Assembly: GCA_014192425.1 (NCBI GenBank)
Contig: BJHK01000014.1
Location: 34,906 to 98,905 of the forward strand
DNA from: Planctomycetia bacterium
GTDB taxonomy: Bacteria; Planctomycetota; Planctomycetia; Pirellulales; UBA1268
DNA: 64,000 nt
Reading direction: 5' to 3'
The translations under genes and the position numbers were made by a program. Of the stretch, positions 24,296-33,000 are shown piece after piece. The first letter of the stretch is position 1. Each line of letters begins with the position of its first letter. A model generated the notes under the pieces. The model saw nothing but the letters and a program-made list of their open reading frames with translations. It searched no databases and was not told the DNA's origin.

Positions 24296-26341
24296 ATGGC
24301 AGCGACCCGACCAATCTCAGGCACGCTCCACGACGGCAGCTCATGGCGGCCGCTCGCGTTTTTCGCCGGTGTGCTCGCCGCGATCGCCGCCGCCACGGCG
24401 GCCGCTGGCTGGCTGCTCGACGCGCAGGCCGCTCCCACTGTCGCCACCGCTGTCCGTCTCGCCGGCCTCATCGCCGCGATCGGCTGGACGTTTTTCGGCG
24501 TCTCGACGCTGCTGGGGTCAGGTCGCGCGACAGACGTCGGCCCGGCCACCCGCGCGGCCTTGCTCACCGCCCTGCTCGCCGGCGGCAGCGGCCTTGCCGA
24601 ACTTGTAGCGCGACAGGTGTCGCTGCCGCTGGGCGTCGCGCTCCAACTCGTCGCCGCTGCGGCGCCCGGGCTCCTCTTCTGGCAGGCGTTCAAGGCCGCG
24701 CCCCAGTACCGCTGGCTGGCCACTGCCGTGGGCGGCTTGGCCGGCACCGGGCTGCTCGTCTGGTTCCTCGCGCGAAACGGGCTCTCGGCCTCAGCCCTGA
24801 CGATCGGCGCCGTCGTCGCGATCACTGCGGCATTCCTTGCCGGGCTCATGCTGCTGCGGGCGATCCTCTCGGGCAGCGGCTGGGCGGCCGTAGCCCGCAC
24901 GGTGGTGGACGAGGCGATCCGGATGCGGGCGGCGCTCGTGCTCCTGATCGTGCTCGTGCTCTCGCTGCCGCTCCTGCCACTGCTGCTCGACTCGGGCGAG
25001 CGGCTCGAGTACCGCGTGCAGTTTCTGCTCACCTGGGCCCTCGGCACGACCACGCTCCTGCTCGGCCTCCTGAACGTGTTTCTCGGCTGCGGCAGCCTCT
25101 CGGGCGACATCGACTCCAACCGAATCCACATGACGCTCACCAAGCCGCTCGGCCGCCCTGAGTATCTGTTGGGCAAGTGGGCCGGTCTCGTGGCCGTGAA
25201 TGCCTTGCTCGTGGTCGTCGCCGGGATCGGGATCTACTCGTTCACGCGGCTGCTCGCGCTCTCGGAGGCGACGAGCCAGGGGGATCGCTACGCCGTTGAC
25301 GAACAGGTGCTCACGGCCCGGCAGAGCGTCCGCCCCACGCACCCCAGCGGCGAAGCCTACGCGCAGGAAGTCGAAAAGTTGATCGATCAACTCGAGAAAG
25401 AATTGCCCGACGCCTTCAAGAAGGATCGGCAAGGCACCCGGCAGACCATTCGTGAACAGTACTTCAGGAAGTGGCATACGATCACTCCGGACAAAGTCAG
25501 CGAGTATGTCTTCTCCGGCCTGACGCACGCCAAGAAGAAGTCACCCATCGTGCACCTGAGAATCCGCCCCTACGGTGAAGGATCAGGCTACGACAGGGCC
25601 GACGTGAGCTTCGCTCTCTGGGTGAATGGCCGCCCCTACCCCTACATCGACGGCGAGCACCGCCCCTACACGCTGGCCGGCCAGACCACGCACACCATCG
25701 ACATCCCCACCGAGGCGATCGACGACAAGGGCCAGCTTCGGCTGACGATCGAGAACAAGAACCTGTTGCTTCCGGGGGCCGCCAAACCGACGACGATCGG
25801 ACTCGTGCCGGGCAAGGGACTCGAGATCCTCGAGCCCGTCGGCTCGTTCGCCCAAAACTACCTCAAGTGTCTGTTCGTCGTCTGGCTCAAGCTCGCGATG
25901 ATCGCGGCGGTAGCCGTCGCGTCGGCTACGTTCCTCGGCTTTCCGATGGCCGTGCTCCTGAGCCTGATGATTTTCCTCTCGGCCTTCGGCAGCGGATTCG
26001 TAGGAGACTCGCTCGAACTTTACACGGGCATGGACGATGCGACCGCGACCGTGAAGGACATGGCGGAACTCCGGTACTCGTCGTTCTACGATTTTCTGCG
26101 AAAGGGCGAATACTGGGAGGCGTTCAAGGTGATCATGGCCGTCGTGGGCGAACTGTTCGTCAAGGTGATTCCGTCGTTCGATCGGTATGATGCGGTGACG
26201 GCGGTCGCGACCGGCATGAACGTGAGCGTCTGGACCGTTCTCGAATGCATTCTCCGCGTCGGCATCGTGGCCCCAATCGTACTCGGCCTGCTCGCGTGGT
26301 TCTGCTTCGAGCAGCGGGATCTCGTCCGCTCCAACACGTGA
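24296..26341 (+). CDS. Large ABC-2-type permease with extracytoplasmic domain
   Basis: 681 residues. The N-terminal ~200 residues form a bundle of five or six helices of unclear family. The ABC-2 permease proper begins near residue 200 (VVDEAIRMRAALVLLIVLVL) and has the coupling motif SGDIDSNRIHMTLTKPLGRP near 280. After a helix around 300-320 comes a ~200-residue hydrophilic part (residues ~325-520) that would lie outside the cytoplasm, with a beta-rich section (FALWVNGRPYPYIDGEH). Three or four helices follow. Partner of the ATPase just upstream. Transported substrate unknown; architecture suits an exporter or extrusion complex acting on an envelope component. Confidence 0.85.
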   Translation: MAATRPISGTLHDGSSWRPLAFFAGVLAAIAAATAAAGWLLDAQAAPTVATAVRLAGLIAAIGWTFFGVSTLLGSGRATDVGPATRAALLTALLAGGSGLAELVARQVSLPLGVALQLVAAAAPGLLFWQAFKAAPQYRWLATAVGGLAGTGLLVWFLARNGLSASALTIGAVVAITAAFLAGLMLLRAILSGSGWAAVARTVVDEAIRMRAALVLLIVLVLSLPLLPLLLDSGERLEYRVQFLLTWALGTTTLLLGLLNVFLGCGSLSGDIDSNRIHMTLTKPLGRPEYLLGKWAGLVAVNALLVVVAGIGIYSFTRLLALSEATSQGDRYAVDEQVLTARQSVRPTHPSGEAYAQEVEKLIDQLEKELPDAFKKDRQGTRQTIREQYFRKWHTITPDKVSEYVFSGLTHAKKKSPIVHLRIRPYGEGSGYDRADVSFALWVNGRPYPYIDGEHRPYTLAGQTTHTIDIPTEAIDDKGQLRLTIENKNLLLPGAAKPTTIGLVPGKGLEILEPVGSFAQNYLKCLFVVWLKLAMIAAVAVASATFLGFPMAVLLSLMIFLSAFGSGFVGDSLELYTGMDDATATVKDMAELRYSSFYDFLRKGEYWEAFKVIMAVVGELFVKVIPSFDRYDAVTAVATGMNVSVWTVLECILRVGIVAPIVLGLLAWFCFEQRDLVRSNT

Positions 26342-26357
26342 TCGCCGGAGGCACCGC

Positions 26358-28385
26358 ATGAGCACAGCCGTCGCCCCGCCCCGTCGCCCGAGCCCCACCA
26401 CGGCCCGTCTTTCCAGCCGGCCGGCCGACGACCCCGGATCGCCCACCGCCGCCCAGCCGATCGGCAGCCGCGACTGGATCGTGGAGGCTGTCTGTGGCGG
26501 GATCATCATCTGCTGCCTCGTCGGGGCCGGCTTCCTGCTGCGGTCGATCGGCAGGCAGCGGACCGATCTGCAGCTCGTGATGGCGGTCGAGGGCACGCAG
26601 GGGATGCCGCCACACGTGGCCCTGGCGACGGCGGCCCTCGGCACGTTTCGCGGCCTGGCGACCGACGTGCTCTGGATCCGGGCCGACGAACTCCAGGCAA
26701 AGGGGCAGTATTTCGAGGCCCAGACACTCGCCGAGTGGATCACTTCGCTCCAGCCCCACTTCGTGAATGTGTGGGGCTTCCAGGCGATCAACATGGCCTA
26801 CAACATCTCCGTGATGGCGGAGGAGCCGCTCGACCGCTGGGGCTGGGTGAGCCGCGGGATCGAGCTCCTGCGGTCGAAGGGGATCCCGCTCAATCCCAAC
26901 GCCCCTAAGCTCTACGAGGAACTCGGCTGGATCCTCATGGACAAGGTCGGGGGTGACCGCGACCGCGAGCACTGGTTCCTGAAGCAGCGGCTCGTGAGCG
27001 ACATGCAGGAGGTGCTCGGCGACAAGAACTACGGCCGCACGGCCTTCGAGATCGTGGAGGGCTTCGAGAAGGTCGCGAATTCCCCCGACACGCTCCAGGA
27101 ACTCGTGGCGGCCCATCCCGAGGTGCAGCCGGTGCTCGACACGCTCGACACGTTTGGGGCCAAGCCCGACGAGGAGTTTCTGCGGATGCTCGGGCTCGTC
27201 GTGATGGTCAACGCCTCCGGCGACGCCGCCGTCATGACCGGCCGCGGCGTGCCGGAGGGCACGAACAAGCCGCTCGTCGGCACACTCCAAAACGTGCCCG
27301 AGCTCGGCAAACCCTGCTTCGAACTGCTGATCCCGCATCTCCAGAAAAGGGTGCTCCTCGACCGCTATCGGATGGACGCGAAAAAGATGCTCGGCCTCAT
27401 GGAAAAGTATGGCCCGATGGACTGGCGGCACCCCAGCGCCCAGGGGATCTACTGGATGGAAGAGGGTTATGCGAAATCCCTCGAGAGCCTCAATCGCGAG
27501 GGCCGCAACGAGCTGCTCGTGATCCGTCGCCGGCTCAACATGATCGCTGAACTGATGCGGACCGGCCGGATCAATTACGACGCCGTCTCCGATCGCGTAG
27601 ACCTGCTCCCCGACCCCCGGTTCATCCCGGCCTACGAGGCGGCTCTCGCCGAGGCGATCGCGACGATCCAGTCGGAGGCGGGCGTGAACACGCAATTTCA
27701 TGGCCGGGCCGAGGTGGATGACCTGATGAAGGGCTGGGAGCGGTTCCTCAACGAGGCCACGATCATGGCCTACGTCTACGGCGACGAGCCCAAGGCGAAT
27801 GAATGCTTCCAGAAGCTCGTGAAGCTCGCCCAGGAGCAGGGCATGGGCGACCAGCCGATCTACCGCGAGTCGCTCCAGACATTCGTGACGCTCAGGCTCG
27901 GCGAGGTGATGAAGCTCGATCTCAACAACACCCGGCAGTTCGTGGACGGCATGCTCAACCGGGCCCTCGTGGACGGCCTCGCCCAGGGGCGGATGGACGT
28001 CTTCAACCGATTCCTAAGAATGGCTTACAAGGTGTATGACAAGAAATACTCCGTCAGCGACCCGACCAAGACCCGCGTCCAGAAACATCTGGACATTGGC
28101 TCGTTCCCCGACCTCGTCGATACGAGCTTCGAGGGCATGATGAAGCAGGGCAAGAGCCCCGTCCTCATGCGGGCCCGGATCTGGGCCTGGGCGCCCGAGG
28201 AGCTCAAGATCCGTGCCTGGCCGAAACTCCGGGAATCACTCTCCACACAGGCGACCGCCGCCGGCCTCGACCCGGTCCGGGCGTTTCCCCGGCCGCGGGG
28301 CTACGTCGAGGAAAAACCGGCGGACCAACGGCCACCGGCCGCGCTGGAAAACGACGAACCGAAGAAGCCGAAGCCCGCGGCCTGA
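26358..28385 (+). CDS. Membrane-anchored protein of unknown function
   Basis: 675 residues. A disordered Pro/Ser-rich start (1-40), one helix (residues ~45-62, VCGGIIICCLVGAGFLLRSI), then an all-helical body. Early in the body lie FRGLATDVLWIRADELQAKG and ITSLQPHFVNVWGFQAINMA, which resemble TPR-like helix pairs, with many Trp and Gly-Leu-Asp positions. The C-terminal 40 residues are Pro/Lys-rich. A GGAGG box precedes the ATG, 16 bases after the permease stop, so it probably belongs to the ABC/SPFH unit. I do not recognise a named family; it looks like a lineage-conserved accessory protein. Confidence 0.75.
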   Translation: MSTAVAPPRRPSPTTARLSSRPADDPGSPTAAQPIGSRDWIVEAVCGGIIICCLVGAGFLLRSIGRQRTDLQLVMAVEGTQGMPPHVALATAALGTFRGLATDVLWIRADELQAKGQYFEAQTLAEWITSLQPHFVNVWGFQAINMAYNISVMAEEPLDRWGWVSRGIELLRSKGIPLNPNAPKLYEELGWILMDKVGGDRDREHWFLKQRLVSDMQEVLGDKNYGRTAFEIVEGFEKVANSPDTLQELVAAHPEVQPVLDTLDTFGAKPDEEFLRMLGLVVMVNASGDAAVMTGRGVPEGTNKPLVGTLQNVPELGKPCFELLIPHLQKRVLLDRYRMDAKKMLGLMEKYGPMDWRHPSAQGIYWMEEGYAKSLESLNREGRNELLVIRRRLNMIAELMRTGRINYDAVSDRVDLLPDPRFIPAYEAALAEAIATIQSEAGVNTQFHGRAEVDDLMKGWERFLNEATIMAYVYGDEPKANECFQKLVKLAQEQGMGDQPIYRESLQTFVTLRLGEVMKLDLNNTRQFVDGMLNRALVDGLAQGRMDVFNRFLRMAYKVYDKKYSVSDPTKTRVQKHLDIGSFPDLVDTSFEGMMKQGKSPVLMRARIWAWAPEELKIRAWPKLRESLSTQATAAGLDPVRAFPRPRGYVEEKPADQRPPAALENDEPKKPKPAA

Positions 28386-28530
28386 AACCTGCCGGCCCTG
28401 CAGCGCCCCGCCGGCCCCGACGATCGCCCGCCCCAGCAACGTCGCGTATACTCTTGAAATCGGGCGGACCGGCGATCACACCGCCCCAGCGCCGGCCCGC
28501 ACCCCCCGCATCCGAGGAAGGCACCCGCCG

Positions 28531-29940
28531 ATGTCCCGCCCGTTTCGTCAGCCATGGATCCTGGCGGCGGTTGTCTGCTGTCTGACGGCGGCTCGTGTTG
28601 GCGCACAGTTCGACCTCTCCGTCGAGCAGCGGCTGCTCGAGGAACTGCTGCGCGAGGGACAGTACAAGCAGGCCTCGCTGGAGGCCCAGCGGATCCAGCA
28701 GTTGCTCAAGACGCAGGGGGGTGCCAGGAGCGGCCCCGCAACCCGGACCCGCATCGACCTGCTCATGTACCGCGAGTTCGTGGAGCGGCGGATGGGCAAT
28801 CTCGACGCCGCCGACAAGACGCTCACCGAGGCCGAACGGCTGTTCACCGACAAGGATTTCCAACTCTGGATATACGCCAACGTCCCGCGCGGCGAAGACG
28901 CCGAGAAAATCAGGGAGTTCTGGATTCCGTGGTCGCTGATGTACTTCTCCCTGCTCGACGAACGCGGCCTGCTCCTCGTCGACCGTATCCGGACGGCGAA
29001 CCAGGAACTGTCAGTCGCCGGGGCATCGCTGACGCCCGAGCGGCAGGCCCAGATCATCAAGTGGTTCAAGCAACTCGACGAACTCGAACGGAAACTGATG
29101 CACGCCCGCTCGACGTCACTGGCCAGGCTGCCGGCCGACCAAGACGCGCCCGAGGGGCGACGGCCCGGCAACCACATGATGCTCAGCAACGCCAGACCGC
29201 GGCTGATCGCCGGCCTCCTCTACCTCGAGGCGAGCAAACTGCCCTTCACCCTGCCGGCTGACATGGTGCAAACCGCGGAGGGCCCGGCCCCGAAATCGGA
29301 CGCGCCGGTCACCGAGACCGCACAGGACCGCAAAGCGGCCGCGACCCGGCAGCGGCGGCGGGCCATCGAGTACCTGGAGCGGGCCGGCGAGGACGCCGAA
29401 GCGGCCTGTGCCGCGGCGCTCGGCCGCTTTGAAAACAAGCAGGATCCGACCGCCGAACTCGCGGCCGCCAAGGCGGAGGCCACGCGGATCCGGTCCGAGG
29501 TCCGCGAGCCCCTCGTCGAGGCACTGCTCCTGGACGGCAGCCTCGACCGCGCCCGGGAGATGCTCGACCCCCTGATCAACGACCTGCGGACCGTCGAAAA
29601 GGAACGGCATCCGTCGCTCGCCAAGCCGCTCATCCTGTCGGCCCGGCTGGCGCTGGAGGAGACCCGCCGGAGCATCGCCGCCAAGGACGTGGTTCAGGCG
29701 GAGCGCCAGGCGAAGGGGGCGATCGAGTCGCTCTACGAGGCGAAGGTGCTCCTCGAGATCGAGGACTCGGAGTTCGACCGCGCGGCGCCGCTTCATGCCG
29801 CGCTCGCCTCCCTCATCGCCTCCTCGGACGACATGCTGCGGAAGAGCGGGCAGCTCGTGGCCGCCAAGGATGCCGCCGACGCGGCGGCCCGCCGGGCCCT
29901 GCAGGCGATCAAGGCGAGCGAGGGACGACGGAAGCGCTGA
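28531..29940 (+). CDS. Secreted helical (TPR-like) protein of unknown function
   Basis: 469 residues. Residues 1-25 (FRQPWILAAVVCCLTAARVGAQ) are a signal peptide with an A-x-A-like end. The mature protein is almost entirely helical and charged: LLEELLREGQYKQASLEAQR and NLDAADKTLTEAERLF match TPR-type helices, and the end (KAIKAS-like, Ala-rich) is coiled. Contains a Gly/Asp low-complexity loop around residues 250-275. GAGGAAGG stands before the ATG. It is 145 bases downstream of the previous gene and could be read by the same transcript. Function unknown; a periplasmic scaffold is the most one can say. Confidence 0.72.
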   Translation: MSRPFRQPWILAAVVCCLTAARVGAQFDLSVEQRLLEELLREGQYKQASLEAQRIQQLLKTQGGARSGPATRTRIDLLMYREFVERRMGNLDAADKTLTEAERLFTDKDFQLWIYANVPRGEDAEKIREFWIPWSLMYFSLLDERGLLLVDRIRTANQELSVAGASLTPERQAQIIKWFKQLDELERKLMHARSTSLARLPADQDAPEGRRPGNHMMLSNARPRLIAGLLYLEASKLPFTLPADMVQTAEGPAPKSDAPVTETAQDRKAAATRQRRRAIEYLERAGEDAEAACAAALGRFENKQDPTAELAAAKAEATRIRSEVREPLVEALLLDGSLDRAREMLDPLINDLRTVEKERHPSLAKPLILSARLALEETRRSIAAKDVVQAERQAKGAIESLYEAKVLLEIEDSEFDRAAPLHAALASLIASSDDMLRKSGQLVAAKDAADAAARRALQAIKASEGRRKR

Positions 29941-29989
29941 CGCCGAACGCGTCGGGGGCAGGGTAAGCCGTACGCCTGCGCCGGTGCTC

Positions 29990-30007
29990 GGCGCGGTATC
30001 GCGCGCC
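29990..30007. terminator. Hairpin between convergent genes
   Basis: GGCGCG and CGCGCC form a perfect 6-bp stem around a 6-base loop in the 78-base gap between two convergent genes. No T-run follows, so it is a stem-loop that could help end transcription from either side, not a textbook intrinsic terminator. Confidence 0.35.
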
Positions 30008-30018
30008 ACCCACCCGCC

Positions 30019-33000
30019 TCAGGGCTGCCGCTCCGCCAAGCCGGCGGCCGTCGCCGTGACCCGCTTCGCCAACTCGTCCGCGGGCGCCAGGCAAACATCG
30101 GCCGCCGCCACGGCCGCCTGTGCCAACTGGACTGCCGGCTCCCGCGCGCCTGCTCCGGCGAGCAGCTCCGCCAGATCAACAGCTGCCGTCATGGCATCCC
30201 GCTCGAACCGCTCGGGCCGCATGGAACCCAGGCCGGGAATGAGCAGTTTCGTGGCCCGTTCAGCCCGCTGCCGCCACGCGGCACGCTCCAAGGCGGCCTC
30301 CGCCCGCGCCAGCCAGACGAGCGCCACGCCGACGTCGGTGTCCGACTCGGTCCGGCTGACGTCCAGCAACGCCGCCGCACACCGCTCCGCAGTCGCGGCA
30401 TCGGCGGCGCGCAGGGCCGCATCGGTCTCGGCGGCCAGGACCGCGGCATGCAAACGACCACGGCCGACGACAGCCGCCGGGCTGCTCCGCACCACCCCGA
30501 GGAAGTCGCGGGCCGCCGCCACGTCGCCGAGGCGTACCGCCAGCCTGGCCGCCGCCAGAAGCAACCAGGCCCGGCGCGGATCAGGGCTTTCGCCAGAGGC
30601 TTCGTCGGCCGGCACGAGCGTTGCCCGAAGGGCTGCCAGTCGTTCCCGCGCCAGGTTCGCGTCTTCATGCGCGGCTGCCAGCCGGGCATCCAGGACCGCG
30701 ACTGCGGCCGCCTCGACCGAGCCCGCCGGAAAACGCTTCTCACGGATGCCACGCGCCCGGTCGAGCATCTTGGCCGCGTAGGTCAGGTCGCCCCCGGGGA
30801 TCACGAGGTCGGCGAGTTGCACGGCCACGGCCGCCACCGCCGGATCGTCGGCGCCCCGCGCGGATACGAGCAGCGACCCGAGTCGTGACAGCGTGCTGCG
30901 GGCCGTCTTCGTGTCGCCGCGGTCGCTCGCGGCCAGGGCCGACGCCTGCAGCGCATCCAGCAGATCCTCCCCTGCTGACGACCCGTTCCCCTCCGCACGG
31001 CGCACTGCGGCTGCGAACGCCTCCTCTGAGCCGGACGGGTCGCCGAGGCAATGCCGCTCCCAGCCGCACCGCAGCCAATCAGTTACGGACCGATCCGCCT
31101 CCGCAGACTCGCTCGGCTCTTCGCGGCGGGCCGTCGCGATCCGCAACCGCAGCGAGCTCTGCGCCAGGGGAATGAACGGTGCCGGTGAATCGCCTACGCC
31201 CCCGGCTGCGGCGCTCGTGACCGCCGGGGGAACAGGCAGCAGGGCCCGCGTTCGGAGTTCACGGGTCGTCAGGTCGACGATGTCCACGGCCACCCGTTCG
31301 TCGGCCGGGGAGGTGTCGGCCATCACGGTCCCAGGCCGCCGCAGGCGGTCGAGCGTCACCGCGAGGCCGACTGCCGTCGCACTGCCTCCCCCCAACGCGT
31401 CGGCCGCCATCGGCACCGCCTCGGCGAGCAATTCCATGGCCCGGTCGGTGTTGCCCCGGACAAGGTAGCCGCGGGCCGCGTCGCCGATTAGGACCGCGAT
31501 CGCCTGCGATCTGGGCCCCTTCGCCCGCGACTCTTCCTCGATCGCCGCGCGGGCCAGCCGCAGCGCTTCGTCCGCCTGCGCCTGTTCGATGAGCGTGCCG
31601 ACGAGCCGGCGGAGAGAATCGATCCACGGGGCCAATGGGGCCGCCGGCAACGACGCCCGGGCCTCGCGGCTGGCGGCCGCGTGTTGCTCGGACGCCGCGG
31701 CATCCCCGGCCGCCCGGGCGAGCGCCGCGAGCCGGAGCAGATCGGCGGCCGGGGCCGGGTGGACGGCACCGAACTCGGCCCGATCGGCCGCCAGCGCCGC
31801 CTCAGCCAGCGCCCGTGCCTGCCGCGCGTCGCCCGCCCGGCCGGCCTGCAGACTGCGGTGCATCAGCAGCCTGCCCTTGCCGCTCCGCGCGTTCTCGGCC
31901 TTCCCTTCCGCCGCGACCGCCGCCAGCAGCTGGTCGCGCACGACCGCCGCCCGCGCGGCGGGGGTGGTGTCCGCGTCTGCAGCTGCCCCGGGGAGCGATT
32001 CGATCTCCGCGACATGATCAAGGAGTTGCAGTATGGCCGTCAGATCGCGCGGTTCCACGATCCGCGCGGCGGCCTCGATGAGGCCCGTGGCGGCGGCGGC
32101 GTCCTCGGCTGCCAACGCGATCCGAACGGCATGCCGGACGGCGACGCGAAGTTCCTTCGCGGCGCCGACATCGACGGCGGAACCGTCCCGCGGCGGCCCA
32201 CCGACCAGCGTTGCGATCCGCCGCGACGCCGCGGGGTCGCGCCGGGCCAGATCGAGGCTCGCCCCCCGCAGGGCCGCGACGACGGTCGCCGGATCCTCGG
32301 GACCGAGCTTCGCCCGCCTGATTGCCAAGGCCCGCTCGTACTGTCTGCGGGCCGTTCCGTCGTCAAGCGGCCGTTCGCGCATGTCCGCCAGGGCGACGAG
32401 CAGGTCGGCGGCAGGCGGCTCGGCCCCGCGGCCGGCGGCCTCCTCGGCCGCAAGCGCGGCCACCATGTCAGCACGGGCTGCCGCGGCATCACCGCCGCGC
32501 AATGTTTTCCAGGCGGCCTCGATGCGGGCCGGCAGGGGTTCGCCGGCCGGCGACGTGGGCGGCACAACCGGAGAGGGGTTCACCACCGGGGGTTGAGGAA
32601 CCACAGGCCCGGTGGGCGTCGGCTGCGAGGGCTCGCGAACGCCGGCGATCGATTCGATCCGTTGCAGCTGCGCTTCCGCGTCCTGCATCTTCGCCGCCAA
32701 AGCCCGGGCAGTCGCCAGATTCCCCTGCGCCTCGTCATCCTCGCCGAGGAGCCGCCGCACCCGGGCCAGTTCTGCGAGGCCGCCGACCGCATCCGCCGAG
32801 GGCTCCTGCGACGCCAGTTGCTGCTCCAGGGCCGCGGCCCGCTGCAGGTGCCGCCGGGCGGCCTCGTTCGCGCCGAGGGCCCCGTGCACCTCGGCGAGCC
32901 GTGTCAAAAGCCGCATCACGTCGCCCGCCGGTGTGTCGGGATCCTTGTCATAGGCGGCAAGCAGCCGCTCCATCAGCGGCAGCGCGGCCTGGCGATTGCC

